From positions 62,001-126,000 of the forward strand of contig NZ_RKLP01000001.1 of assembly GCF_004011865.1 (NCBI RefSeq): a DNA stretch of 64,000 nt, given 5' to 3'. The notes below the pieces were generated by a model. That model saw only the letters and a list, made by a program, of their open reading frames with translations. It searched no databases and was not told the origin of the DNA. How positions within the stretch are numbered: the stretch's first letter is position 1; every line of letters starts with the position of its first letter. The translations under genes were made by a program, and so were the position numbers. Shown in pieces: positions 8,477 through 18,468 of the stretch. Source of the stretch: Prescottella agglutinans. GTDB lineage: Bacteria > Actinomycetota > Actinomycetes > Mycobacteriales > Mycobacteriaceae.

Positions 8477-8941
8477 TCAGGACTTTAGCGCGGTGAGCGC
8501 TTTCTCCCAAGCTGCCTGGTCACGGGGTTCGCCGGGACCGTTCATCTCCGCAAAGCGAATGATGCCGTCCTTGTCGATCGCGAAAGTGCCGCGATTGGCG
8601 AAGCCGAGCTTGTCGTTGAACACCCCGTACGCCTCGGCGACGGCGCCGTGCGGCCAGAAGTCCGACAGCAGCGGGAAGGTGTAGCCCTGCTCGGCGGCCC
8701 AGATCTTGTGGGTCGGCGACGGCCCGACGGAGATCGCGAGGATCTCGGCGTCGTCGTTCTGGTACTTCGGCAACTCGTCGCGCACCCGGCACAGTTCGCC
8801 CTGGCACACACCGGTGAACGCGAGCGGGTAGAAGACGAGGAGGACGTTCTTCTTGCCACGGAAGTCGGAAAGCGTGACTTCCTGGTTGTTCTGGTCCTTG
8901 AGCGTGAAATCGGGCGCGGTGGCGCCCACCTCGAGAGGCAT
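8477..8941 (-). CDS. ahpE: AhpE-like peroxiredoxin
   Basis: Thioredoxin-fold peroxidase of 154 residues that reduces hydroperoxides and peroxynitrite. The peroxidatic Cys46 lies in [12 protein letters not shown], and the [13 protein letters not shown] and [11 protein letters not shown] stretches closely match M. tuberculosis AhpE. That enzyme is a 1-Cys type; here a second Cys occurs at residue 51 where AhpE has Asp. The ATG at 8941 has AGGA nine bases upstream and reproduces the family N terminus ([10 protein letters not shown]). The neighbours (DUF3052 gene, then aceE) are as in Rv2238c-Rv2241. Confidence 0.92.
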   Translation of the reverse strand: MPLEVGATAPDFTLKDQNNQEVTLSDFRGKKNVLLVFYPLAFTGVCQGELCRVRDELPKYQNDDAEILAISVGPSPTHKIWAAEQGYTFPLLSDFWPHGAVAEAYGVFNDKLGFANRGTFAIDKDGIIRFAEMNGPGEPRDQAAWEKALTALKS

Positions 8942-9029
8942 GCCTGGTCCTAACGTCGGGTACGTCGGCGCATCCTCCACGACAAACCTACGCCGCGCGG
9001 ATGAACGGAACTGGAGTTACGGGGGTCGA

Positions 9030-9452
9030 TCAGCGCTTGGGCGCGCGCGCCTTCGGCTGCACCAACCGGCTGCCGCTCCACGACCCGAGGTTCGCGGCCG
9101 ACGTCTGCGTCAGGCCGGCGGTCGGTGCGGATTCGGCGATCTCGCTGGGCTCGACGTGGCCGGGTCGACCCGTCTTGGGGGTCAGGACCCACACGAAACC
9201 GTCGTCCGACAGCGGACCGATGGCGTCCATCAGCGCGTCGACCAGGTCCCCGTCACCGTCACGCCACCACAGCAGCACGACGTCGACGACCTCGTCAGAG
9301 TCCTCGTCGACCATCTCGCCACCGATGGCCTCCTCGACCGAGACGCGCAGTTCTTCATCGGTGTCCTCGTCCCAGCCCAGTTCCTGAACCACCATGTCGT
9401 GGATAACGCCGAGTTTCTGAGCGTAGTTCTGAGCGTCCTCCGCGGCGACCAC
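9030..9452 (-). CDS. DUF3052 protein
   Basis: Acidic soluble protein of 140 residues of the DUF3052 family, matching Rv2239c in position and sequence pattern (AQKLGVIHDMVVQELGWDED near the start). Two runs of Asp/Glu around residues 28-50 precede a hydrophobic DVVLLWWRDGDGDLVDAL stretch. The function is not known. It is divergent from aceE and lies 88 bases upstream of ahpE on the same strand, with which it may be co-transcribed. Confidence 0.85.
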   Translation of the reverse strand: MVAAEDAQNYAQKLGVIHDMVVQELGWDEDTDEELRVSVEEAIGGEMVDEDSDEVVDVVLLWWRDGDGDLVDALMDAIGPLSDDGFVWVLTPKTGRPGHVEPSEIAESAPTAGLTQTSAANLGSWSGSRLVQPKARAPKR

Positions 9453-9817
9453 GGTGGTGTCCTCCTCTGTTCGGTGGGGCGCGAAATTCGCAGACCCCGG
9501 TCGGGACCGAGCATGTGTCGATCAATAGTGGAAAGCGAACATGGTCGAAGCCTTTAGCGCAAGCCGACGAACCCGAAAATCTCGAGAAAGTGTCGCCAGG
9601 AGGCCCCGTACCGCCCGGATCAGGGCAAATCCCCGACCGAACGGGCGGTCGCGACGCGCCGGGTACCGAACAACCGGAGCGGGGGTGCTCAGTTCGTCTG
9701 GATGGTGAAAGATGAGTGCTGCGCCATATTCATATGGAAACTCGGTAGGTCCTAACAAGGACCGACCGGATGGAGCGGACGCGACACCGCGCGTCCCACC
9801 ACAATGAGGAGCACACC
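9453..9817. other. 365-base divergent intergenic region upstream of aceE
   Basis: No convincing gene is seen here. The region must hold the promoters for the DUF3052 gene (leftward) and aceE (rightward). It contains an AT-richer patch (9727-9738, CATATTCATATG) and the inverted repeat described at 9743-9768. The aceE ribosome site lies at its right end (AGGAG, 9807-9811). Confidence 0.7.
9743..9768. promoter_or_regulatory. inverted repeat upstream of aceE
   Basis: GGTCCT-AACA-AGGACC forms a perfect 6-bp dyad (9748-9763), extended on both sides by CGG/CCG after two unpaired bases. It lies 50 bases before the aceE start, where an operator or the base of a 5' UTR hairpin would sit. No regulator can be assigned from the sequence. 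Confidence 0.5.
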
Positions 9818-12676
9818 TTGTCAGACCTGATCCAGGGGCCCGCGTCTCAACCGAACGCCGACACACCAGGCGTCTCCGGAGGGGCCTCGTCACCCGCTGC
9901 GAACGCGCAGCCCGGCACCGACGGCCGGGTCCGCGTCATCCGCGAAGGGGTGGCTTCCTATCTGCCGGACATCGATCCGGACGAGACCAGCGAGTGGCTC
10001 GAATCGTTCGACGGCCTGCTCGACCGGGCCGGCCACGCCCGCGCCCGGTATCTGATGCTGCGCCTGCTCGAGCGCGCCGGCGAGAAGCATGTCGCGATCC
10101 CCGCGCTCACCTCGACCGACTACGTCAACACGATCCCGACCGAGAACGAGCCGTGGTTCCCCGGTGACGAAGAGGTCGAGCGGCGGTACCGCGCCTGGAT
10201 CCGCTGGAATGCCGCGATCATGGTGCATCGCGCCCAGCGACCGGGTATCGGCGTGGGCGGTCACATCTCGACCTACGCGTCGTCCGCGGCGCTGTACGAG
10301 GTCGGCTTCAACCACTTCTTCCGCGGCAAGGATCACCCCGGTGGCGGTGACCACATCTTCGTCCAGGGGCACGCCTCGCCGGGCATCTACGCCCGCGCGT
10401 TCCTCGAGGGGCGCATCCCGGCCGAGCAGCTCGACGGGTTCCGTCAGGAGGCCAGCCACGCCCAGTCCGGCGGCGGCCTGCCGTCGTACCCGCACCCGCG
10501 TCTGCTCCCCGACTTCTGGGAGTTCCCGACGGTGTCGATGGGCCTGGGGCCCATGAACGCCATCTACCAGGCGCGTTTCAACCACTACCTGCACGACCGC
10601 GGCATCAAGGACACCGCCGACCAGCACGTGTGGGCGTTCCTCGGCGACGGCGAGATGGACGAGCCCGAGTCGCGGGGTCTCGCGCACGTCGCGGCCACCG
10701 AGGGCCTGGACAACCTGACGTTCGTCGTCAACTGCAACCTGCAGCGCCTCGACGGCCCGGTCCGCGGCAACGGCAAGATCATCCAGGAGCTGGAGTCGTT
10801 CTTCCGCGGCGCCGGCTGGAACGTCATCAAGGTCGTGTGGGGCCGCGAGTGGGACTCGCTGCTGCACGCCGACAAGGACGGCGCGCTCGTCAACCTCATG
10901 AACGAGACGCCGGACGGCGACTACCAGACGTACAAGGCCAACGACGGCGCCTTCGTCCGCGAGCACTTCTTCGGTCGGGATCCGCGCACCAAGGCCCTCG
11001 TCGCGGACATGAGCGACCAGGAGATCTGGAACCTCAAGCGCGGCGGCCACGACTACCGCAAGATCTACGCGGCGTACGCGGCGGCGATGGCGCACAAGGG
11101 CCAGCCGACGGTCATCCTGGCGCACACCATCAAGGGCTACACCCTCGGCAAGCACTTCGAGGGCCGCAACGCCACGCACCAGATGAAGAAGCTCACCCTC
11201 GACGACCTCAAGCGTTTCCGCGACATCCAGCGGATCCCGATCTCGGACGCGGAACTCGAGAAGGATCCGTACCTGCCCCCGTACTACCACCCGGGGCCGG
11301 ATTCGCCGGAGATCCAGTACATGCTGCAGCGTCGCAAGTCGCTCGGCGGGTTCCTGCCGTCGCGCCGCACCGACGCCGCTCCGCTCGCCCAGCCGGCGGA
11401 CAAGACGTACGACGTCGTCCGCAAGGGTTCGGGCAAGCAGGAGGTCGCGACGACGATGGCCGTCGTGCGCATCCTCAAGGAACTGTTGCGCGACAAGGAG
11501 ATCGGCAAGCGCATCGTCCCGATCATCCCCGACGAGGCCCGCACGTTCGGCATGGACTCGTGGTTCCCGTCGCTGAAGATCTACAACCGCAACGGCCAGC
11601 TGTACACGTCGGTCGACGCCGAACTGATGCTCGCCTACAAGGAGAGCTCGGTCGGACAGATCCTCCACGAGGGCATCAACGAGGCCGGCTCGACGGCGTC
11701 GTTCACCGCGGTGGGCACGTCGTACGCCACGCACGGCGAGCCGATGATCCCGGTGTACATCTTCTACTCGATGTTCGGGTTCCAGCGGACCGGTGACGGC
11801 CTGTGGGCCGCGGCCGACCAGATGGCCCGCGGCTTCGTGCTCGGCGCGACCGCCGGCCGCACCACCCTCACAGGTGAGGGCCTGCAGCACGCGGACGGTC
11901 ACTCGCTGCTGCTGGCGTCGACCAACCCGGCCGCCGTCTCCTACGATGCGGCGTTCTCGTTCGAGATCGCGCACATCGTCAAGGACGGCCTGCGCCGCAT
12001 GTACGGCGGAACGCCCGGCGTGGACGGGTTCGGCGGAGAGAACATCTTCTACTACCTGACCGTCTACAACGAGCCGTACCAGCAGCCGGCCGAGCCGGAG
12101 AACCTCGACGTCGACGGCCTGCTCAAGGGCATCTACCTGTACAAGCGCGCCGAGAACAGCGGCCCGCGGGCCCAGATCCTGGTCTCCGGCGTGACGATGC
12201 CGGACGGTCTGCGGGCGCAGCAGCTGCTCGCCGACGAGTGGGGTGTCGCAGCGGACGTGTGGTCGGTGACGTCGTGGGGCGAACTGCGCCGCGAGGGCAT
12301 CGAGTGCGAGCGCGAGGCGCTGCACAACCCGGGCATCGACGCACCGCAACCGCACGTCACCCGTGTCCTCTCGCAGGCCCAGGGTCCGTTCGTGGCGGCG
12401 TCGGACTGGATGCGGGCGGTGCCGGACCAGATCCGCCAGTGGGTCCCCGGCTCCTACACCACGCTCGGCACCGACGGGTTCGGCTTCTCCGACACCCGTC
12501 CGGCCGCGCGCCGGTTCTTCAACGTCGACGCCGAGTCCATCGTGGTCGCGGTGCTCTCGGCGCTGGCGAAGTCGGGCGAGGTGGAACGGTCGAAGGCCGT
12601 CGAGGCGGCCGCGCGCTACCGGATCGACGACGTGCTCGCCGCACCGGAGCAGACGTCGGATCCCGGCGTCGCGTGA
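9818..12676 (+). CDS. aceE: pyruvate dehydrogenase E1 component (homodimeric)
   Basis: Thiamine-diphosphate enzyme of 952 residues that decarboxylates pyruvate and acetylates the lipoyl domains of E2, feeding acetyl-CoA to the TCA cycle and lipid synthesis. The TPP/Mg motif [10 protein letters not shown] and the homodimeric E1 stretches [20 protein letters not shown] and [11 protein letters not shown] are present. The TTG at 9818 is preferred: AGGAG is six bases upstream, while the in-frame ATG at 9770 has no ribosome site and adds an atypical N terminus. Order ahpE - DUF3052 - aceE - PucR gene - fabD is conserved with M. tuberculosis. Confidence 0.95.
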   Translation: MSDLIQGPASQPNADTPGVSGGASSPAANAQPGTDGRVRVIREGVASYLPDIDPDETSEWLESFDGLLDRAGHARARYLMLRLLERAGEKHVAIPALTSTDYVNTIPTENEPWFPGDEEVERRYRAWIRWNAAIMVHRAQRPGIGVGGHISTYASSAALYEVGFNHFFRGKDHPGGGDHIFVQGHASPGIYARAFLEGRIPAEQLDGFRQEASHAQSGGGLPSYPHPRLLPDFWEFPTVSMGLGPMNAIYQARFNHYLHDRGIKDTADQHVWAFLGDGEMDEPESRGLAHVAATEGLDNLTFVVNCNLQRLDGPVRGNGKIIQELESFFRGAGWNVIKVVWGREWDSLLHADKDGALVNLMNETPDGDYQTYKANDGAFVREHFFGRDPRTKALVADMSDQEIWNLKRGGHDYRKIYAAYAAAMAHKGQPTVILAHTIKGYTLGKHFEGRNATHQMKKLTLDDLKRFRDIQRIPISDAELEKDPYLPPYYHPGPDSPEIQYMLQRRKSLGGFLPSRRTDAAPLAQPADKTYDVVRKGSGKQEVATTMAVVRILKELLRDKEIGKRIVPIIPDEARTFGMDSWFPSLKIYNRNGQLYTSVDAELMLAYKESSVGQILHEGINEAGSTASFTAVGTSYATHGEPMIPVYIFYSMFGFQRTGDGLWAAADQMARGFVLGATAGRTTLTGEGLQHADGHSLLLASTNPAAVSYDAAFSFEIAHIVKDGLRRMYGGTPGVDGFGGENIFYYLTVYNEPYQQPAEPENLDVDGLLKGIYLYKRAENSGPRAQILVSGVTMPDGLRAQQLLADEWGVAADVWSVTSWGELRREGIECEREALHNPGIDAPQPHVTRVLSQAQGPFVAASDWMRAVPDQIRQWVPGSYTTLGTDGFGFSDTRPAARRFFNVDAESIVVAVLSALAKSGEVERSKAVEAAARYRIDDVLAAPEQTSDPGVA

Positions 12677-12725
12677 CGCCGGGCCGATCGAGCTGATCGG
12701 CCGCGGCGAACACGGAACACGCTGA

Positions 12726-12776
12726 ACGCCCGTCGCCGGCACGAGTGTCCTCGGACCTCGTGCCGGCGGCGGGCGT
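12726..12776 (+). terminator. GC-rich hairpin after aceE
   Basis: A 20-bp arm (12726-12745) pairs with 12757-12776 with one mismatch around an 11-base loop. It lies 50 bases after the aceE stop and 13 bases before the next gene. No long T run follows, as is common in actinobacteria. Confidence 0.65.
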
Positions 12777-12788
12777 AAGTTCCTTTTC

Positions 12789-14144
12789 ATGGCCGCGGAT
12801 CAGCCCGAGACGTCGAACCCTTCCCCGCCCGCGCGCGCGGAGCACCCGGCACCGCCGCAGCCCCGCCGCGCGCGCTACCAGCCGCCGGCCCCGAACCCGA
12901 CGGGGAGGCCGAGCCGCGACTCCCTGCCCGACGCGCTGCTGCGCCGCGTCAAGCAGTTCTCCGGCAGGCTGTCCACCGAGGCGATCGCCTCGATGCAGGA
13001 TCAGCTGCCCTTCTTCGCCGACCTCGACGCCGAGCAGCGCGCGAGCGTCCAGATGATCGTCCAGAGGTCGGTGGTCAACTTCCTGGAATGGCTCACCGAC
13101 TCCGACAGTGACATCCGGTTCACCATCGACGCGTTCCAGGTGATCCCGCAGGATCTCGCCCGCCGGCTGACCCTGCGGCAGACCGTCGACATGGTGCGGG
13201 TGGCGATGGAGTTCTTCGAGCAGCGACTGCCCGCGCTCGCCCGGAACGACCGGCAACTGGTCGCGCTCACCGAGTCGATCCTGCGGTACGGCCGTGAGCT
13301 CGGTTTCGCGGCGGCGTCGGTGTACGCGAGCGCGGCCGAGTCGCGCGGCGCATGGGACACCCGACTCGAGGCCCTGGTCGTCGACGCGGTGGTCCGCGGC
13401 GACACGGGATCCGACCTGCAGTCGCGCGCCGCGACCCTGAACTGGAATGCGACCGCACCGGCGACGGTGATCGTGGGTACTCCCCCGCCCGAAGAGAGCG
13501 TCTCGGTGATCGGCACGGTGCACACCACCGCCCAGAAGCATGGCCGGGCCGCGCTCGCGGTGGTCCAGGGCGAGCGGCTCGTGATGGTGGTGAGCGGCGA
13601 GTTGCACGGCAGCAAGGGCGCCCACGAGTTCGTACACGAGTTGATGGAGAGCTTCTCGGACGGTCCGGTGGTGATCGGTCCGACCACCCCGACCCTGGGC
13701 GCGGCACACTTCAGCGCGGTGGAGGCGCTCGCCGGAATCGAGGCCGTCGTGGGCTGGCGGGGCGCGCCCCGACCCGTGTTTGCCGCCGAGCTGTTACCCG
13801 AACGTGCCCTGCTCGGAGATACCGCCGCGGTGGCCGCCCTCAATGAGCGTTTGATACAGCCGTTGTCGACCGCCGGGACCTCGCTCGCGGAGACGCTCGA
13901 CGCCTATCTGGACTCGGGGGGCGCGGTGGAAGCCTGTGCGCGCCAGCTGTTTGTTCATCCAAATACGGTTCGGTACCGATTGAAGCGAATTTCAGAAATC
14001 ACGCGACGGGATCCAACCAACCCGCGTGACGCGTATGTGCTCCGCGTCGCAGCGACAGTCGGCCGACTTGCCCAAACGCGCGTTCAATCTACGACTTCCG
14101 ACTCATCCGTCACAAATTTCACATTCCGGAACGTGGGGGCGTAA
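12789..14144 (+). CDS. PucR/CdaR-type transcriptional regulator of the fatty-acid cluster
   Basis: Protein of 451 residues matching Rv2242. The C terminus holds the PucR-family helix-turn-helix (VEACARQLFVHPNTVRYRLK, about residues 380-400) after a GGDEF-like middle domain; the first 45 residues are a Pro/Arg-rich tail. In Streptomyces coelicolor the FasR protein, a regulator of this general type encoded beside fabD, activates the FAS-II operon; the same role here is inference from position. A 128-base gap before fabD could hold its target site. The ATG at 12789 is the first start after the aceE terminator. Confidence 0.82.
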   Translation: MAADQPETSNPSPPARAEHPAPPQPRRARYQPPAPNPTGRPSRDSLPDALLRRVKQFSGRLSTEAIASMQDQLPFFADLDAEQRASVQMIVQRSVVNFLEWLTDSDSDIRFTIDAFQVIPQDLARRLTLRQTVDMVRVAMEFFEQRLPALARNDRQLVALTESILRYGRELGFAAASVYASAAESRGAWDTRLEALVVDAVVRGDTGSDLQSRAATLNWNATAPATVIVGTPPPEESVSVIGTVHTTAQKHGRAALAVVQGERLVMVVSGELHGSKGAHEFVHELMESFSDGPVVIGPTTPTLGAAHFSAVEALAGIEAVVGWRGAPRPVFAAELLPERALLGDTAAVAALNERLIQPLSTAGTSLAETLDAYLDSGGAVEACARQLFVHPNTVRYRLKRISEITRRDPTNPRDAYVLRVAATVGRLAQTRVQSTTSDSSVTNFTFRNVGA

Positions 14145-14272
14145 CACTGGAGCGTCCGAATCCGATAGCGGCCGCCGACGTGCTTTTTTGTGGGAAACCT
14201 ACAAAACACCTGTCCAGAGTTCATCCTCGACAACATCTCGCGCAGGCGGGGTGAACGTGTTCTCTTGTAGAC

Positions 14273-15190
14273 GTGATTTCGTTGCTAGCCCCGGGTCAGG
14301 GCTCCCAGACACCCGGCATGCTCAGCCCCTGGCTGGAGCTGCCGGGCGCACACGATCGCGTGGCGTTGTGGTCGAAGGCTTCCGGTCTCGACCTCGCGCG
14401 CCTCGGCACCACGGCGTCGGCGGAGGAGATCACGGACACCGCCGTGACTCAGCCGCTCGTGGTGGCCGCCGCACTCCTCGCGTACGAGGAACTCGAACGC
14501 CGCGGGCTCGTCCCGGCGGACACGATCGTCGCCGGCCATTCCGTCGGTGAACTCGCCGCCGCGGCGGTCGCCGGAGTTCTCTCCGCCGACGACGCGGTGA
14601 TGCTCGCCGCGATCCGCGGTGGCGAGATGGCGAAGGCGTGCGCGCTGGAGCCCACCGGCATGTCCGCGGTTCTCGGCGGTGACGAGGACGCGGTCCTGTC
14701 ACGGCTCGAGGAACTCGACCTCACACCGGCCAATCGCAACGCGGCCGGTCAGATCGTCGCGGCGGGTCGTCTGGACGCCCTCGAGCAGCTCGCAGCGAAT
14801 CCGCCGGAGAAGGCCCGCGTCCGCGCCCTGCCGGTTGCGGGTGCGTTCCACACTCGGTTCATGGCACCCGCGCAGGACGCCGTCGCCGAGGCTGCATCGC
14901 GGATCGCACCCAGCGATCCCGTCCGCACCCTGCTCTCCAATTCGGACGGCGCGCCGGTGTCCTCCGGCGCCGACGCCCTGGCTAAGCTGGCCGCGCAGGT
15001 GACCCGACCTGTGCGTTGGGACCTGTGTACCGCGAGCCTGCGGGCCGCTCAGGTCTCGGCGATCGCGGAACTTCCTCCGGCAGGCACCCTCATCGGGATC
15101 GCCAAGCGCGAGATGCGCGGCACACCGACCGTGCCGCTCAAGGAGCCCGGGGATCTTTCCGCACTGACCGAATTCACCGAAGACGGTTAG
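14273..15190 (+). CDS. fabD: malonyl-CoA:ACP transacylase
   Basis: Transfers malonyl from CoA to ACP, supplying extender units to FAS-II. The 305-residue protein has the family opening LLAPGQGSQTPGM, the nucleophile Ser90 in GHSVGEL and the catalytic His near residue 193 (GAFHTRFM). The GTG start at 14273 gives the expected length and N terminus. It is the first gene of fabD-acpM-kasA-accD6, the mycobacterial-type mycolate elongation cluster. Confidence 0.95.
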   Translation: MISLLAPGQGSQTPGMLSPWLELPGAHDRVALWSKASGLDLARLGTTASAEEITDTAVTQPLVVAAALLAYEELERRGLVPADTIVAGHSVGELAAAAVAGVLSADDAVMLAAIRGGEMAKACALEPTGMSAVLGGDEDAVLSRLEELDLTPANRNAAGQIVAAGRLDALEQLAANPPEKARVRALPVAGAFHTRFMAPAQDAVAEAASRIAPSDPVRTLLSNSDGAPVSSGADALAKLAAQVTRPVRWDLCTASLRAAQVSAIAELPPAGTLIGIAKREMRGTPTVPLKEPGDLSALTEFTEDG

Positions 15191-15283
15191 CTCGCCGCGC
15201 GCTCACGATGCGCGTGCCGGGTCGGCCCCGGCTGATCCGAAAACCGAAGACACGAAACATCGAATGAAGAAGGGAGCCACGTA

Positions 15284-15595
15284 GTGGCCGCCAACCAGGA
15301 AGAAATCATCGCCAACCTCGCCGAGATCATCGAAGAGGTCACCGGCATCGAGCCGTCCGAGGTCACGATCGAGAAGTCGTTCGTCGACGACCTCGACATC
15401 GACTCGCTGTCCATGGTCGAGATCGCGGTCCAGACCGAGGACAAGTACGGCGTGAAGATCCCGGACGAGGATCTGGCCAGCCTGCGTACCGTCGGCGATG
15501 TCGTCTCGTACATCCAGAAGGTCGAGGCCGAGGGCGGCGAGGCAGCAGAGACCGTCAAGGCCAAGCTCGAGGCCGCCAAGAACGACGACGAGTGA
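15284..15595 (+). CDS. acpM: meromycolate acyl carrier protein
   Basis: Acidic carrier protein of 103 residues. The phosphopantetheine attachment Ser41 lies in [12 protein letters not shown]. Compared with ordinary ACP (about 78 residues) it has a C-terminal extension rich in Glu, Ala and Lys, as in M. tuberculosis AcpM. The GTG at 15284 has AGGGAG eight bases upstream. It carries growing chains between FabD, KasA and the other FAS-II enzymes, and its stop is eight bases before the kasA start. Confidence 0.95.
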   Translation: MAANQEEIIANLAEIIEEVTGIEPSEVTIEKSFVDDLDIDSLSMVEIAVQTEDKYGVKIPDEDLASLRTVGDVVSYIQKVEAEGGEAAETVKAKLEAAKNDDE

Positions 15596-15602
15596 GCCAA
15601 CC

Positions 15603-16850
15603 GTGACTTCCGCTTCTACCCGAGGGAGATTCCCCAACATCGTCGTCACCAGCCTCGCGGCTACGACGTCGGTTGCCGGAGATGTGGATGGCACGTGGAA
15701 GGGCCTGCTGGCCGGTGAGAGCGGCATCGACGTGCTCGAGGGCTCGTTCGTGGAGGAATTCGACCTACCTGTGCGTTTCGGTGGCCAATTGAAGGTCCCG
15801 TTCGACGACGCACTGAGCCGGGTCGAGATCCGCCGGATGAGTTTCGTCGAGCGTCTCGCTCTGGTTCTGGGTCGGCAGGTCTGGCAGAACGCCGGCAGCC
15901 CCGAGGTCGACAAGGATCGTCTCGGGGTTGTCATAGGCACCGGACTCGGTGGCGGCGAGGCTCTCGTCGACGCCGTGGACAAGCTGCGGACGGGTGGCTA
16001 CCGCAAGGTGTCGCCGTTCGCGGTTCAGATGGTGATGCCGAACGGACCGTCGGCCACCGTCGGACTCGAACTCGGCGCGCGCGCCGGTGTCATCACGCCG
16101 GTATCGGCGTGTTCGTCCGGGTCGGAGGCCATCGCGCATGCGTTCCGCATGATCGCGATGGGCGACGCGGACATCGTCGTCACGGGCGGAGTCGAGGGCA
16201 GTATCGACTCCGTGCCGATCGCGAGCTTCGCAATGATGCGCGCGCTCAGCACCCGCAACGACGACCCGAAGGCGGCCTCGCGCCCCTTCGACAAGGACCG
16301 GGACGGGTTCGTCTTCGGTGAGGCCGGCGCCATGATGGTCCTCGAGACCGAGGAGCATGCGAAGGCACGTGGGGCGACGATCCACGCCCGACTGCTGGGC
16401 ACGGGAATCACCTCGGACGGCTACCACATCGTGGCACCCGATCCGGCGGGCACCGGGGCGGCTCGCGCCATGACCCGGGCCATCGAGACCGCAGGTCTCA
16501 CCAAGTCCGACATCAAGCACATCAACGCACACGCCACCGCGACTCCGATCGGCGACATCGCCGAGAGTCTCGCCATCAAGGCCGCGGTCGGTACTCACGC
16601 TGCGGTGTATGCGCCCAAGTCGGCTCTGGGCCACTCGATCGGCGCCGTCGGCGCCCTCGAGGCTGTGCTCACGGTCCTGAGTGTGCGTGAGGGCGTCATT
16701 CCCCCCACGCTCAATCTCGACAACCAGGATCCGGAGATCGATCTGGACGTCGTGAAGGGTGAACCCCGGTACGGCGACATCGATTTCGCGATCAACAATT
16801 CGTTCGGTTTCGGTGGGCACAACGTCGCGCTCGCCTTCGGCCGGGCATAA
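15603..16850 (+). CDS. kasA: beta-ketoacyl-ACP synthase (KasA type)
   Basis: Condensing enzyme of 415 residues that elongates acyl-AcpM with malonyl-AcpM. The Cys-His-His triad is complete: Cys170 (SACSSGSEA), His310 ([11 protein letters not shown]) and His344 ([13 protein letters not shown]), with Lys339 in place. Positions match M. tuberculosis KasA within one residue. The GTG at 15603 follows the acpM stop closely. Only one kas gene is present; in M. tuberculosis kasB follows kasA before accD6. Confidence 0.94.
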   Translation: MTSASTRGRFPNIVVTSLAATTSVAGDVDGTWKGLLAGESGIDVLEGSFVEEFDLPVRFGGQLKVPFDDALSRVEIRRMSFVERLALVLGRQVWQNAGSPEVDKDRLGVVIGTGLGGGEALVDAVDKLRTGGYRKVSPFAVQMVMPNGPSATVGLELGARAGVITPVSACSSGSEAIAHAFRMIAMGDADIVVTGGVEGSIDSVPIASFAMMRALSTRNDDPKAASRPFDKDRDGFVFGEAGAMMVLETEEHAKARGATIHARLLGTGITSDGYHIVAPDPAGTGAARAMTRAIETAGLTKSDIKHINAHATATPIGDIAESLAIKAAVGTHAAVYAPKSALGHSIGAVGALEAVLTVLSVREGVIPPTLNLDNQDPEIDLDVVKGEPRYGDIDFAINNSFGFGGHNVALAFGRA

Positions 16851-16946
16851 CCCAGCCGAATTCGCTGGATTGCCAGGTGGGGGCCCCGCACCCGGGGTCC
16901 CCACCCCCGAACCTTCGCCCCACGTGGGCTTGCTCAGGAGGACACG

Positions 16947-18380
16947 ATGACCGTCTTGGCTCCCGCGACGCAGTCCGAAGCATCGACCGATCCGCGCGAT
17001 CCGCTCGCGCGTCTCGCCAAGCTGTTCGATGCCGGTACCGTCGCTCCCCTACATGACCGCGACAAGTCCGGTGTGCTCGCCGCCGCCGGCGAGATCGACG
17101 GCGTCCGCACCATCGCCTACTGCTCGGACGCCACCGTCATGGGCGGCGCGATGGGCGTCGAAGGCTGCAAGCACATCGTCGACGCGATCGACACCGCCAT
17201 CGCCGAGAAGGCGCCGGTCGTCGGCCTGTGGCATTCGGGCGGCGCCCGACTCGCCGAGGGTGTCGAGGCCCTGCACGCCGTCGGCCTGGTCTTCGAGGCC
17301 ATGGTGCGCGCGTCGGGTCTGGTGCCGCAGATCTCGGTCGTGCTGGGCTTCGCCGCCGGCGGCGCCGCGTACGGTCCCGCGCTCACCGACGTCGTGATCA
17401 TGGCTCCCGAGGGCCGCGTGTTCGTCACCGGCCCCGACGTCGTCAAGAGCGTCACCGGTGAGCAGGTCGACATGGCGACCCTCGGCGGACCCGACACCCA
17501 CAGCAAGAAGTCCGGCGTCGCGCACATCGCCGCGCGTGACGAGGACGACGCCTACCACCGCGCCCGCCGCCTCGTGTCGATGTTCTGCGAGCAGGGCGAG
17601 TTCGATCTCGCCGCCGCCGAGCACGGCGACACCGATCTGCGTGCGCTCATGCCGGAGTCGGCCAAGCGTGCCTACGACGTGCGCCCGATCGTGCACGAGT
17701 TCCTCGACAACGTCGAGGGCGAGTCGAGCTTCGAAGAGCTGCAGGGCAACTGGGCTCGCAGCATCGTCACCGGCGTGGGCCGCCTCGGTGGTCGCACGGT
17801 CGGCGTGATCGCGAACAACCCGCTGCGCCTGGGTGGTTGCCTCAACTCCGAGAGCGCCGAGAAGTCCGCCCGCTTCGTCCGGCTGTGCAACGCGTTCGGC
17901 ATCCCGCTCGTCGTCATCGTCGACGTCCCCGGCTACCTGCCGGGAGTGAGCCAGGAGTGGGAGGGCGTCGTGCGCCGCGGCGCGAAGCTGCTGCACGCGT
18001 TCGCCGAGGCCTCGGTCCCCCGCGTCACGCTGGTCACCCGGAAGATCTACGGCGGCGCCTACATTGCGATGAACTCCCGCGCGCTCGGCGCGACCGCCGT
18101 GTACGCGTGGCCGGAGTCCGAGGTCGCGGTCATGGGCGCGAAGGCTGCCGTCGGCATCCTCCACAAGCGTGCTCTCGCGGCCGCTCCGGAGGAGGAGCGC
18201 GAGGCGCTGCACGAGCGCCTGGCCGCCGAGCACGAGGCCATCGCCGGCGGTGTCGGCCGGGCCATCTCGATCGGCGTCGTCGACGAGACGATCGATCCCG
18301 CCAAGACCCGCAGCGTCATCACCGCGGCGCTCGCCGCGGCCCCCGCGAACCGCGGTCAGCACAAGAACATTCCGCTGTAA
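16947..18380 (+). CDS. accD6: acyl-CoA carboxylase carboxyltransferase subunit
   Basis: Biotin-dependent carboxyltransferase beta subunit of 477 residues that makes malonyl-CoA (and possibly methylmalonyl-CoA) for FAS-II. The two crotonase-like halves show the oxyanion-hole stretches GFAAGGAAYGPALTD and KIYGGAYIAMNSRALGA. CAGGAGG lies just before the ATG. It needs a biotin-carrying alpha subunit encoded elsewhere. It closes the fabD-acpM-kasA cluster and is followed by a strong hairpin. Confidence 0.94.
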   Translation: MTVLAPATQSEASTDPRDPLARLAKLFDAGTVAPLHDRDKSGVLAAAGEIDGVRTIAYCSDATVMGGAMGVEGCKHIVDAIDTAIAEKAPVVGLWHSGGARLAEGVEALHAVGLVFEAMVRASGLVPQISVVLGFAAGGAAYGPALTDVVIMAPEGRVFVTGPDVVKSVTGEQVDMATLGGPDTHSKKSGVAHIAARDEDDAYHRARRLVSMFCEQGEFDLAAAEHGDTDLRALMPESAKRAYDVRPIVHEFLDNVEGESSFEELQGNWARSIVTGVGRLGGRTVGVIANNPLRLGGCLNSESAEKSARFVRLCNAFGIPLVVIVDVPGYLPGVSQEWEGVVRRGAKLLHAFAEASVPRVTLVTRKIYGGAYIAMNSRALGATAVYAWPESEVAVMGAKAAVGILHKRALAAAPEEEREALHERLAAEHEAIAGGVGRAISIGVVDETIDPAKTRSVITAALAAAPANRGQHKNIPL

Positions 18381-18393
18381 AGACTCCAGCATT

Positions 18394-18427
18394 CCGAAGG
18401 GCCCCGCGTCGACGCGGGGCCCTTCGG
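18394..18427. terminator. perfect 34-base palindrome after accD6
   Basis: Bases 18394-18410 are the exact reverse complement of 18411-18427, giving a 17-bp perfect dyad 13 bases past the accD6 stop. It lies between convergent genes and could stop transcription from either side. No T tract follows. Confidence 0.8.
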
Positions 18428-18468
18428 CGTCCGGAACGGCACGCGGACCCCACAACGATCTTCGCGGT

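Noticed and set aside
9890-12790. A 966-codon open frame antisense to aceE
   Set aside because: It mirrors the third-position GC bias of aceE, its translation is Arg/Val/Asp-rich without any family pattern, and aceE on the other strand is unmistakable.
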